DNA of 64,000 nt from Doryteuthis pealeii (taxonomy: Eukaryota > Mollusca > Cephalopoda > Myopsida > Loliginidae): contig CM042157.1 of the NCBI GenBank assembly GCA_023376005.1, forward strand, positions 54,026,512 through 54,090,511. Reading direction: 5' to 3'. The notes beneath the pieces are model-generated. The model did not search any database, was not told the DNA's origin, and was given only the letters and a program-made list of their open reading frames with translations. The position numbers and the translations under genes were made by a program. Position 1 is the stretch's first letter, and each line of letters opens with the position of its first letter. Positions 53,290 to 64,000 of this stretch are shown in pieces.

Positions 53290-53515
53290 TCTCTGATTGG
53301 ATATTATAGCATGTCAACCCTTGTTGGGTTATTTTATGCCAAAGATGTTTTTATTTCATCCATTCTTGATGGGTATTCAAATTCTTTTAAAACTCATTTT
53401 TTAAATCTATTTAACCCATAGATAGAACCCTAACAGGTACTACCATTACAGTATACTGGACATGGGAGTAATGGTGATGAAGGGGTACTCCACACTCTGG
53501 GGTCTTACTCCTCTG
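53290..53515 (-). repeat. Family U repeat, shortened
   Basis: Minus-oriented: 'gcatgtcaacccttgttggg', 'acccatagatagaaccctaa', 'ggtactccacactctgggg'. Confidence 0.7.
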
Positions 53516-53628
53516 CAGAGGTGCAATCAGCAAATTCTACTGCCCCAGCTGACAGGGCGTGGTATTCGCTGAATGATGCGGACAATTTGAACCTCAAAGT
53601 TTCATCTTATTCTTTTTGTTCTCTGTGA

Positions 53629-54453
53629 CAGTGGTTTTCAAACTGCAGTCTGGGGACCACAGGAAGTTCATTATATGAACAACAGGGGTCTGCATACTCT
53701 GCACGAGTGTCTTGAAAATTTATATCACATGATTACTAGTAGAACTGCAAATTCATATTTTTAGTTACTAGTACACACCTATGAAAATTTAGTTTAAACA
53801 GCAATCACTGTTAAAGTTTTGGCTTAGTGTGACTTCTGAGTATTCATTGTTGTCTCAAAAGGTTGTCAAAATTGTTGGGATTATTTGGATATAGGATGTG
53901 CTCTAAATACCCATCTCTATTTATAGACTGGCCAAGCCCACATGATTGACTCTTGTAACCAATCACTAGCAATACTACTGGCCTGATAGAATACTTACCC
54001 GCCCCACATTGGTCATAATTAAAACTGCTCTATTTGAGGACAGACACACATAGAATTGTTGGATCTGTACCAATACTCTCGAAGGACTTATATTTTATAC
54101 CTGTAACTGAGAACACTTTAGTAACCAAAGGATTCACATTGTGGACAGACTCTTTATCAAGGATTCCACCAGATGAGCGCTTCTGCTATAAGGCTAAGGA
54201 ATGGCCCTTAAAAACGTAACAAAAATGCTGCTTCATTTTTCAACAACATATTTCTGTGAAACAGCATTTGATGATCAAATATAGATCTAGAACTTGTGCA
54301 ATGTGAATTGTGTGCAGGCAAGCACATTCCTTAGTGAAAATATTGGATGTGATTTTCATCAAGTATTTTTTATAAATTTCATTTTCATTTATATGGGGGG
54401 GTCCATGATATTTCATTTCCGTTTCCCTGAAATTTTATAAAAGTTTGAAAATG
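53629..54453 (+). mobile_element. hAT-type DNA transposon remnant
   Basis: The left end CAGTGGTTTTCAAACTGCAG followed by 'tctggggaccacagg' is the typical terminus of hAT-Charlie elements. The right end 'aaaagtttgaaaatg' is a decayed match. Near the right, a short frame MLLHFSTTYFCETAFD (from 54210) matches the hAT dimerisation domain motif (FSTTYLCE.AFS), and 'gggggggtccatgatatttc' is the usual hAT 3' segment. The transposase core is absent. Internal 61-codon frame 54034-54219 is part of it. Confidence 0.55.
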
Positions 54454-54519
54454 TTCATATTTACATGTTTTTCTTTATTTTTTTCTTTATTATTATTTTT
54501 GTATACAGTTATGTGATAT

Positions 54520-55375
54520 TAGGTATTCCTGCAAGCAGATATATAGTTTCAAGTAATTGGTAATAATCCTTAGTAAACAATTACAGCTTCAAGTAACTAT
54601 CCTTGATACAAATAATTTAGTTATATATTATCAAGTATTCCCTATAGTACTAATAATTTTCAAACAGTATTTGCAGCACACAAACTGACTGATTTTAATG
54701 GCATGTCAACTCGTCTAGGGTTATTTTATACATAGAGTTTAGGGAATTGTGTTTATTATACATTCATACTTACCTTTTTTGTGTAGTTGTTTCTTAAGAG
54801 TTTTTTTTTTGCAGTTGTATGCTAATGATAATAATTATTAGTAAAGAATTATAGCTTCAAGTAACTATTCTTAATACAAATAATTTACAGTAATATGATA
54901 TAAAGCATTCTTATCTAATATTAATAATTTGTACATAGTTGTAAGGTTTCAAGTATTCCTGTCTGATGCTAATGATTATATGGTTTCAAGTAATTATTTC
55001 TATTTAATGATAATTGTTTTTTTCTGCACTTATATGATTTCAAATAACTAATAATAATAATTCTTAGTAAAGAATTATAGCTTCAAGTAACTATTCTTAA
55101 TACAAATAATTTAGTTATGTAACATCAAGAATTCCTATTGGATGAAATAATTTTCAAACAGATCTATCTAACCCATAAATGGGACCCTAGTTGGTACTAC
55201 CAATCTGGGTCAGTCGACCTGGGAGTATTTGTAGTGATGGAGTACCACACACTCCCCAAATCAACAGAATTGGAGCCTCATCATCAGATACACTTCAGTT
55301 TCATATCCAGGACACACCTTTTTTTTCTGTTGGGGGAAGGAGTCTTATTCTTCTGTTGGGGATACAGTTAATATA
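54520..55375 (-). repeat. Two family U repeats, minus strand
   Basis: 54520-54685 is the AT-rich middle of one copy. 54690-55375 is a near-complete copy: 'ggcatgtcaactcgtctagg' (3' end), repeated 'cttcaagtaactattcttaa' blocks, 'aacccataaatgggacccta', 'ggagtaccacacactcccc'. Confidence 0.75.
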
Positions 55376-55379
55376 TTAT

Positions 55380-56040
55380 CAGCTAGGCGGTCATGACAAT
55401 AGGTTTGTTTTATTGTTGAGTTGCAGAAAGCTGTTATAATTTGTAGAACACTATTAAAACCAAAATCTATTTTTTCATTCATGTTGACTATATCACTATT
55501 AATACTATTTTTTAAAAATATAAGGATAACTATTACATTTCTTATGGCTACCAACTGTATACCTTCTATTACTGGCTGCTATAATCATTACATAAGTCAT
55601 CATCACCACTCTTAGTGTTGCTTTTGTTAATACTAACTAGCACAATGATTTCTTCTAGCTGTTCTCTCATATTTACTGGCCTATAAAGATGCATGCTTTA
55701 TGATGGTGTCTGTAGATTAACGTTAACTGTAATCCCTGTAGCTCTCTATTTAGGAGTTTGGTAGACAGCCACCTAGTTATAATACCAGTATGCTAGACAC
55801 ATTGTAATATGCGGATAGGTTCTTTTTTCTTCTTTTTCTTCTTTTTAAAATATTTTTTTATCCAGTAGCGGAATATTTCCAAGTTAGTATGTTGACACCA
55901 TTCCAACAGTACAAAGCTAGGGTTATCCTGTTCTACTTTGAGAATAAACTCGCATACAATGTATCCGTGTATATAGGTGTATACATAAATATATTTGTCA
56001 ATTTGTATAAGTAATACTAAAATTCTATATATAATTAGGT
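55380..56040. other. No recognisable feature
   Basis: AT-rich background. Confidence 0.4.

Positions 56041-56045
<5 letters not shown>

Positions 56046-56098
<53 letters not shown>
56046..56098. repeat. (TA)n microsatellite
   Basis: TA array. Confidence 0.95.
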
Positions 56099-56101
<3 letters not shown>

Positions 56102-56195
56102 TGCTTATATACTGTATTGCACTCAAATAAGTATATACCAAACTATTTTTTCTTTCATAGAATATAAATATTCTAATGGAGGAGTCTATTATTTC

Positions 56196-56423
56196 TAGTG
56201 GAACATTATACAATTAAAATGGATATTATTAGGTATTATTTATCACTAAATTCTACAGCATTGAAAAAATATGAATATGTAACAGAATATATGTATTCCA
56301 CTTATACATATTAAAAAAAAACTTATATGCCATTTTACATTTGCTTACAGGGTTTCAATGCTGTATAGTTTGACAATAAATAATACCTAATGATATCTCT
56401 GTTGATTATATAATGCTGTACTA
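56196..56423. mobile_element. MITE, same family as 3849-4007
   Basis: Left TIR TAGTGGAACATTATACAATT, right TIR TAGTACAGCATTATATAATC in reverse complement. Subterminal inverted segments 'ttattaggtattattta' and 'aaataatacctaatga'. TA at both ends. Confidence 0.65.
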
Positions 56424-56524
56424 AAAATATTAAAATCCTGGGATCTTTGTTTGAGAAGAGAATTAACTTAAAAATAAAACTTAGTAGGGATCTATTTATT
56501 CATAAGTAATAGGAAAACATCTCT

Positions 56525-56850
56525 TAAGAGTTTCTCCTTACTTCTCCAGTCATGACCAGCATGTCTTGTTCATCTTACTTGGATGTTTTTGAGATGGGAG
56601 GTAATTGATTGTATTGCTGCTGTTTTGTAAGGTGCATCCTGTGGGATTTGTTCAAAACAGCATGCAGTATTCTTGTGTAGATGGGAATCTACCTTTTTCT
56701 ACAGGTGTTTTATAAAGTGCAAGTAGTGTAACCATATAATTGTACTTACATGACTACTGTTTGGAAAAATTCCTGTTTTATTTTATCAGAGACACCAGAT
56801 ATTCATATGGTCATTAACCCAATAGTAGTCCATGCTTTACCTATGCATAT
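56525..56850 (-). pseudogene. RTE LINE C-terminal fragment, minus strand
   Basis: Matches 18470-18790 on the minus strand ('cttgttcatcttacttggat', 'gtccatgctttacctatgca'). It overlaps in content with the plus-strand copy that starts 20 bases later, so it is a separate insertion. Confidence 0.65.
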
Positions 56851-56869
56851 ATATAACTAAAACATACTG

Positions 56870-58200
56870 AAAAGAATAACAATCCAAGACAAAAACATAA
56901 AATCAGAAATTCTGTAGAAAATAGAGAATCTAGATTATAATGGTAGACAGTAGGAAAAGCATCTCAAGATCAAAACTAAAAGCTGTCAACCGAGAAGAAA
57001 GACTTCAGAGAGGGAAAGAACACTTCAAGAATTGACTTAGAAACCGTCATGAAATCACAGATAAACTTATCCAAGAAATTATTAATGGCCAACTAGACAT
57101 TAAATAGGACATTTTAGGGAAGAGGAACTTGAAGTACTAAAAACATCAAAAACAGAAAAGCCTAGACGAAATACCTCCTGAAGTATGAAAAACAAGGAAA
57201 TTTGAAAACATACTTTACTTATGCAATACAGTTTATAAACAAAACACAATAGAGAAATGGACAAACTGCATCTTCCATTTCCCAAAGAAAGGCAACATAA
57301 GAATCACTATGAACTGTACTCCTTGCTTCACAAACACATTCGATCAGAAGTCAAGAAAACTCTTAGGAAAAATCAAGATTGATTTCGGAGAAATCAATCC
57401 ACAACCTCTTAGATTCTTACCTTTTTTTAAATTGTCGAAGGAGTACAAGCGAAAAATCTTGAGGCAACACTTTTGTTTATAGATTTCTCCTAGGCATTTG
57501 AGTTCATGCATAGAGCAAATACTTCTAGTATATGGTCTCCCCAAAGAAACTGTTTCCATTATAATGATATTCTATAAAGACATTAAAGCAATGGTTCACC
57601 CACGCAATGGTGACATTGATTTCTTTGACATTGTCGCAGGAGTCTTACAAGGAGATGCATTAGCACCATTTCTATTTCTGCCTAGATTATGTACTACAAA
57701 TGTCATTAGATCTAATGAAGGACAATGGTTTCACGCTAAAAAAGCAAGAAGCAGGCAATATCTGATAGATACTGTTACTGATGCAGACTATACAGATTAT
57801 CTAACACTTCTCACAAATAAACCTGCCAAAGCTAAATCTCTGCTGCATAGCCTGGAGCAGGCAGCAAGAGGCATTGGCCTTGATGTGAACAGATAAAACA
57901 GAGTTCACATGTTTTAAACAAGATGGAGCCATCTCTACATTAAATGGCAAGCTTCTGAAATTAGTAGATCAGTTGACATACCTAGGTAATAATATCTTAT
58001 CTACAGAAAGTGATGTCAATATACATATAGGAAAGCCATGGTCTGCTATTGACAGGTTATCAATTATATGGAAATCTAATCTATATGATAAAATAAGATG
58101 GGAATTCTTCCAAGCTGTAACCAAATCAGTACTACTGTATGTTTGCACCAGTTGGACTTTAATGAAATGCATCGGGCACAGACAGAATATTGTATGCTCT
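56870..58200 (+). pseudogene. RTE LINE, reverse transcriptase to C-terminus, plus strand
   Basis: The upstream part (56870-57490) is broken into many frames but shows KNIKNRKA, FINKTQ..NGQ and SISQRKAT. The 132-codon frame 57498-57896 reads QILLVYGLPKETVSIIMIFY, DFFDIVAGVLQGDALAPFLF, DADYTDYLTLLTN, so the YADD active site has become YTDY, and KSLLHSLEQAARGIGLDVNR. After a shift near 57896, 57973-58175 reads TYLGNNILSTESDVN and KSVLLYVCTSWTLMKC. It ends at about 58190, without the last 80 codons. Confidence 0.8.
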
Positions 58201-58218
58201 GCTGATAGGGCTTAGTAT

Positions 58219-59350
58219 GTAGCGAGAGGTAAAGTGAATTACCTTGTCAGGCTACAGTAGGTTGTGAGTGGTGATTCTTGGTAAGCATCCTGTCACCCCT
58301 GTTGGTTGGAGTGGTTTGGCTGGTGAGGAGGCATAAATGCCGAGGCAGTTTCTCTCAGAGGGGGAATTTCTGTTTTCAGCTGGAAGAATCAGTTGTCTCT
58401 GTCAATCTGAATGACAATGTTAGCAATGAGTAAGACCTGAAGATCAGACAATTTGAAAACCTAGAGGATTTTTTTTAAAATTCCAGTTTAAGCTATTTTG
58501 GCCACCATTACTATGGGAAAGGAAGAACAAACACAAAGTTGTTATGTTTAACAAATGTCAGTTTTATTAATATGCAAAACTGATGAGTGAATTACAACAA
58601 AAGCAGAGCAATAACAAGTCAGGTTGTCAATGTGTTCCTGCAGCTAAGTGGTTAACATCTTGAGCCAAGAAGGTGATGCTGGTTGGTATTGTTCTGGAGA
58701 TTGGAAATGTGCTGAACCAGATAGACAGGAAGCAACTGGAACTGCAGCCGGGAATAGGCCAATTGAGACAGAGGCAGTTGGGAATGGACCAGGTAGACAG
58801 GAAGCAGCTGAACAAGGTCAATAAGGACATCTTCCCAGGATGGAAAGTCTCAGGATGGAAAGAAATATCGTAGTTGCTGTGAAAAGACATTGATTGGAGG
58901 ATTACCTTAAAAAGGACAGGTTGTTAGCTGTTGCCATGAAAGCTGGGCCAGTCATGTTGGACTAGAGACTAATGAGTCTTGCGTCCGTCTAAAGACTAGT
59001 GAGTTTCGCATTGGACTAGAGACAAGGGGGCTGAACCAGCCATGATAGGGATAAAGGCCCTCAAGGGGACAGAGGATGAAACAAGGGGGTTGGACAGTTT
59101 CCCGATGAAAGCTGCCACTTTTGTGATCATGAGATCGAGGGGGTAGCGAGAGGTAAAGTGGTTGTGAGTGGTGGCTCTTGGTAAGCATCTTGTCACCCCT
59201 GTTGGTTGGAGTGATTCGATTGGTGAGGAAGTATAAAAGTCGAAGCAGTTTCTCTCAGAGGGGGAATTACTGTTTTTGGCTGGGGGAACTGATTGTTTGT
59301 ATCAGTCTGAATGATGATGTTTGCAACAAGTGATGACTTGAAGACCTGAA
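58219..59350 (+). mobile_element. Possible short LTR element: 220-bp direct repeats around 700 bp
   Basis: 58219-58441 and 59142-59350 are direct repeats. Shared pieces: 'gtagcgagaggtaaagtg', 'tgtcacccctgttggttgga', 'gcagtttctctcagaggggg'. The second has a TATA-like 'gtataaaagtcgaa' (59228), the first the decayed 'gcataaatgccga'. The internal part has no recognised gag or pol, only a repeated motif 'agacaggaagca.ctg' (58721-58810). Termini, TG...CA and target duplication could not be fixed. A tandem duplication is the alternative. Confidence 0.45.
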
Positions 59351-59577
59351 ATTTTTTTTTTTTAATTCTGGATCATAGTAATAATTAGAGGATAAGTGTT
59401 GTTACTTTTCTAGTACTAGTTAGAATAAAGTATTACATTAATTAGTATAATGTAATACTAATTGAGTGTTTATTACATCTATCTAGTTAATTCAATAATA
59501 ATGAAATGGTAAATTGTACTATTTGATTTTAAATTTATATTTCACATACCAAAAGTATTTTCTATATTACAAATTAA

Positions 59578-59715
59578 TGACTGTAGTGTAATGGTTAACA
59601 AGTTGGACTAACAGAGCATATTTTTACTTGCTAATAAGTTTGATTCTTTCTAGGTGCCCCATACTCCCTGACCTTGTACCAAAGAAAGCTTAGCTTTGTA
59701 AATGACTACTGAGTA
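59578..59715 (+). repeat. tRNA-derived SINE family T4
   Basis: Head 'tgtagtgtaatggttaacaa', B-box-like 'agtttgattctttctagg', 'tgccccatactccctgacct'. Confidence 0.6.
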
Positions 59716-59929
59716 AGGTTGAAGGAACTTGTGTTTTAAGATAGTGATGGATTCCTTCTCTAAGTTTGCATATGAGAAACTTTGAAGACTCCAGCAATTA
59801 ACAGACATGGTAACTTTCATCATCATTTTGAATCTAATTCTTTTCTAGCACAAGACAAATAACCACAATTTATTGATGTTTATTAATTATTGTTTTGATT
59901 ACAAATACTATGTATATATCAATATTCTT

Positions 59930-60374
59930 GTTCCTTAATCTTCTGACTGTTATCATCTTGCAACACTCTCTGGTTAAAAAGGAGACTATTCAAGATGAAA
60001 TCCTGATTATATGGTGTCACTTATCTGCCGAATTCTTATATTTTATGAGTGTCGTCACCTCATCGAGATAATGGACCATTTCATTTTTATTATAAAGAAA
60101 GAAAGGGAAGAAAACGAAATGCTACACAGAAAAAATATAAGATGAAAGAAAGAAAGAAAGAAAGAGAGTAGGGAAAGATAGAGAGAGGGGGTGAGCGCAT
60201 GAAGCGATAATGCTAATCTGTTTTAATCGAACATAATGAAAAGATGAAAAGAAGGAAAGAAAGAAAAAAAAGAGTGAGTTAAATCAAGATTATTATATTT
60301 TTTACATATTGAATTATTTACCAATAGCTCTTAAGTAAACATATCAAACGTTGTAATAATTAAATTATCATGTC
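59930..60374 (-). repeat. Dispersed repeat R1, copy 2
   Basis: Reverse complement of 17372-17795 along the full length, with a (GAAA)n-like stretch at the same internal place in both copies. Confidence 0.7.
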
Positions 60375-60399
60375 ATTCTAGTAATCATTATTTTCGCTC

Positions 60400-62767
60400 T
60401 ATGTGTTTTTCACACTATTTTGACCCCCCCCCCGAAGTATAAGTGACAGCAAGTCTCCTCAGATCTCCAGGACTCTTATAAGTATTCTAGCTGATCTTAA
60501 CAATGCTTTCTTCTCCACTTCTTCACTACTACCACCACTAATAATAAAGCATACTATATGACCTACTCGCTACTAAGTTAAGTGCAACCACACAGCTAAT
60601 AACTTAAAGTTAACAATCAGTTACAACATTTATTTTTTATTAATGAATGAATGACACTACTTAAAAAAACAAAACAACTATCACTTTTTTACGATACATA
60701 ACTACTAATCATGCTATTCATTAAAATAAAGAAAGAAATATAACCATTAACTTTTTCTTTTTGTACTCTTAACTCTAGTTACAAACAATTGACCATTAAA
60801 ACTACTTCAGACACTAAACTATTGATGCTAGTCTACCACCACAATTACTACTGATGATGTGAATTGAGGCGCCTAGCAGCGTCCTCCTCCCACGGTTCTA
60901 ATCTCTACTCCCACTCCTCACATTCTTATTCCTACTACTATTATTGCGTTGCCGACCGATTGGATGCACTGCACTTCTTAGGTCGACATCCTATTTCAAA
61001 TAATACACACTTTTCTGGGTAAGTAAACAAATATAATGACCCCACCCAAACCCACGCGTTTTTTTCATGACCCTTAATGGGGGAAGGCTAAGTGTGAAAA
61101 GATTTTTTTAAACAATCGGCGAATTATTCTTTTTAAAAAGTAGTGTGGCGGCGTGTAAGTCATGTTTGTTATGATGTAGGTGAAAACTGATATTTGGAGT
61201 ATCTTCCCTTTTCTTCTTCTTCTTTACTTTAATCTTTATTTTTTCATTTACTTGAAAGAAATAATAATTAATTTATCTTTAAAATACTTTTTTCCCGTTC
61301 CAGTTTTAAAAAACAAACTGATCATTACTTTTTAAAAATGCTAACATCACCCATTGTTGTTGTTGTTGACTTGTTCTCATTTTACGTTCATTCTTCGTTG
61401 TGATCACATTTTGTTACACTCAATTCGCCTGTCAAAGTTGGGTTTTTTAGGGCCGCCTGTCGCAATTTAATGGTTTTATTAACAAATTCTTTAATATAAA
61501 AAGTGAATTTCACTTCTTATATTGAAATTCCATTAAAATCCTCATTTTCTTTGAACATGAAAACGAAACTGAAAGTAAGTCATACATACTTCTTTCATCA
61601 TCACCACCATCATCATCATCGTTCGTATTTTTTGACAGATAACTTAAGTAAAATTTTAAACTTTGGCCTGGAATTTTCTGTTTTGTTTTAAAAAAAATAA
61701 AGCTTCACAACTAACTACAATTAAATTATTCTCTAAAAAAAGCTTATGAAAATATTTTAGTTGAATTTTAAGTAAACTTGAAGTTTTATTTTCAGTTTCG
61801 TCGTAACAGCTGCTGCGGCCTTATCACATGAGCTAGCTTGACCTTTTCTCAACATAACGTAAACAATAGATTTCTTTTAAAAAATGTAATCAAGAAGTCA
61901 ATTTTCAGGAATTTTAAAAATCGTAAATGCCATTTAATTTGTATTCATTATTAATTTGGAAGGAATTTAATATTTTTTGCGAAACTTTTTACGTGGTTTA
62001 GTTTAGAAGAAAATTATTCACCAACGGAAAATGCAAAAATCAATTTCTTTCTTCATCACTAAATATTCTGGGTGCCAAATATTTTATTTTGGTTTTCTCT
62101 TATTAAAGATTAGAAACAAAAAGATATTTTCTAGAGTTTACTTTTTTCTTCTTCTTCTTAATGTTCAATAAAAAAAAAAGAACTAATATTCAAATATTTA
62201 TTAATTTCGAAAATCCCAACTAGAGTTGAACAATTAAAAGAGAATTCTTGAGTTGAAAGATTAAACCCCCTTTTTATGACCGACCTGAAATTATTTCACT
62301 ATTCATGTTATCTCTCTTGCATATATGAACAAACATTTTATTATATCTATATATATTTGTATTTAAGAATGATTATTTTTTCTACTAGTACCGTTAACAG
62401 AGTTTGGCATTTCTTTGATATCTTTAAGCAAAATATCTTTTGTTTGTAATCTTTTTCAAATGAAGAATTAGTGAGATGGGTGGGGGGGGGGGTGATATCA
62501 CAAACCGATACAGCAGAAACAATTTGAGCTGTTATACGGTTTAGGTTAAGTCTTCTAAACTACTTTTTAAAAGAATTTCACCCTCTAATTTTTTTTTCTA
62601 ACACTTAATCATTAGCTTAGATTTTTTTCTGATTTTTCTGGAACAGGGTTTACCAGATACAGAAAGTGAGAAAATCCACGAATCTACATTCTAAAAAATA
62701 CTAATAATATCACCACCACCACTATTACTATTTATTCCTTTATTCTATTTACATATAAAAAGATGCA

Positions 62768-62818
<51 letters not shown>

Positions 62819-64000
62819 TAAATAACTAGAGCAAAAACTATCTCTCACATCACTTTGTACTACTTTGGTAGACTACTGCTACTAGAACCATGATCAATTT
62901 TGGGGAGGGAAAAGTAAAGAAAAAGCTTTAAAAATAAAGGAAATTATAAAAAAATAATAAACAGATGTTATATGAATCTTTATTTGATGTTTTCGTGTGT
63001 GTGTATTTTTTAAAAAGTTAACGAACATAAATAAATTAATTGATGCGTATTATACACTACTTGTTTTTTTAGAAAGATTCTTTTGAACAAAGTTCGATAA
63101 TGCTACTATTTAATTTTTATGTAGTAGTAGTTGTAGTTTGCCATCATCTTGTGGGTTGGACATTAAATGAGGGTTCGTTTTCTTTCATAGCAAATGACAA
63201 TTGTAAAACTTAATACTGTAACAGTAAATACAAGTGACGTTCTTTTTGGTGTCTTGAGAACATGTGTCATTGTTGAAATTTTTGGCTTTGTGAGTGATAA
63301 ATATTTTATGTATTTATTTATTTATTTATCTATGTCATTTTTACTGATGGGAGATAAACTGCTTAAAATAACTGTAAAGATATCGATAGATTAATTAACT
63401 AAGTAGATAACACAAATTTAAATTAAAAAAATAACTCCGTTCGAAGCGTAGTTGCGTACAAGCATAATTTTGTATGAGAATGCTATTATTCACTTTACGA
63501 CGCTTCCATTGGTTAAAAATACAAGTCCAACTTTTACTTTCGTTTTCGCTTTCGCTTTTTTAGAAAATGAACTGATTATCTTTTTTTAAACAGTCTCTTA
63601 AAAAGAAAAGAAACCAAGTGCTTTATAACCTTTATTAGTAATTAAAATATCCACAGGAACTATGCAATAAAATGAATTTAACAAAAATATATTATATCTA
63701 AATAATCGGTATAAATTATTTAAACCGTTGCGGTCTAAATAAAAAAGCTAAGCCTGTCTTACTGTCGGCGCCATCTCAAACGGTAAATAGAAACTTTTCA
63801 CACGGGTTGACATACTTTATTTCAAGTCTATTTATGAAGATCTTATCTATTTTTTTTTTAATCGGAGATTTTGAACTGTGATTTTCAAATTTATGGTCTC
63901 TTCTTCTCTCCATTTTCAATCTATTTATTTATAAATATTTAACTAGAACGTGTACTACTTATTGATCATGTATTTAAAAGAAAGTATGAAAGAAAATGTT
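60400..64000. other. Mostly unique AT-rich DNA, no gene seen
   Basis: No shared repeats noticed, apart from (TA)n at 62772-62815 and short (ACC)n/(CAT)n runs near 61605 and 62710. CpG-containing, CCAAT-like and GC-box-poor promoter-like segments occur near 63440-63560 and 63750-63780. A 66-codon frame at 63194-63394 is unrecognised. Confidence 0.35.
62772..62815. repeat. (TA)n microsatellite
   Basis: TA array. Confidence 0.95.

Noticed and set aside
1..64000. CRISPR arrays, bacterial operons, ribosome binding sites
   Set aside because: No regularly spaced repeats with unique spacers, no prokaryotic-type gene density. The content is animal transposon debris throughout.

Overview
The window is non-genic, strongly AT-rich animal DNA. 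It has long (TA)n, (GT)n, (CT)n and (GAAA)-type tracts and is packed with retrotransposon and DNA-transposon debris. I see no intact host protein gene, no intact tRNA or rRNA gene and no CRISPR array. The tRNA-derived SINE families, RTE-type LINEs, Penelope-like elements, an R2/HERO-type LINE and several mariner lineages resemble what is known of cephalopod genomes, octopus in particular. That assignment is from pattern memory, not from a search.

Layout. 1-9.1 kb: mariner debris, two large foldbacks whose arms carry hammerhead-like cores, and an inverted repeat carrying the best hammerhead-ribozyme candidate. 9.4-17.8 kb: two internally deleted mariners, SINEs, two long purine tracts and one copy of a dispersed repeat. 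18.2-19.5 kb: an RTE LINE on the minus strand. 20.6-22.0 kb: a Penelope-like element with a GIY-YIG endonuclease and inverted terminal units. 22-26.2 kb: mostly unique AT-rich DNA with a 5S rRNA-like remnant. 26.4-27.4 kb: an unrecognised decayed coding region. 28-34 kb: SINE cluster and a second Penelope 3' end. 34.6-37.2 kb: a nearly full-length but broken HERO/R2-type LINE. 37.4-51 kb: LINE fragments, SINEs, foldbacks and further hammerhead-like motifs. 51-60.4 kb: mariner and hAT remnants, a perfect 41-bp hairpin, an RTE copy and an LTR-like direct repeat. 60.4-64 kb: mostly unique DNA with some promoter-like motifs.

The main biological signal is a set of at least five unrelated repeat families that carry the hammerhead ribozyme core (CUGANGA, hairpin, GAAAC). 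In several, helix III is short and self-complementary, a design expected to work as a dimer. In one family, two copies at 3.4 kb and 41.7 kb differ by compensating base changes in both helix I and helix II, which is direct evidence that the fold was maintained. In that family and in the Penelope family the ribozyme lies downstream of a tRNA-like segment.
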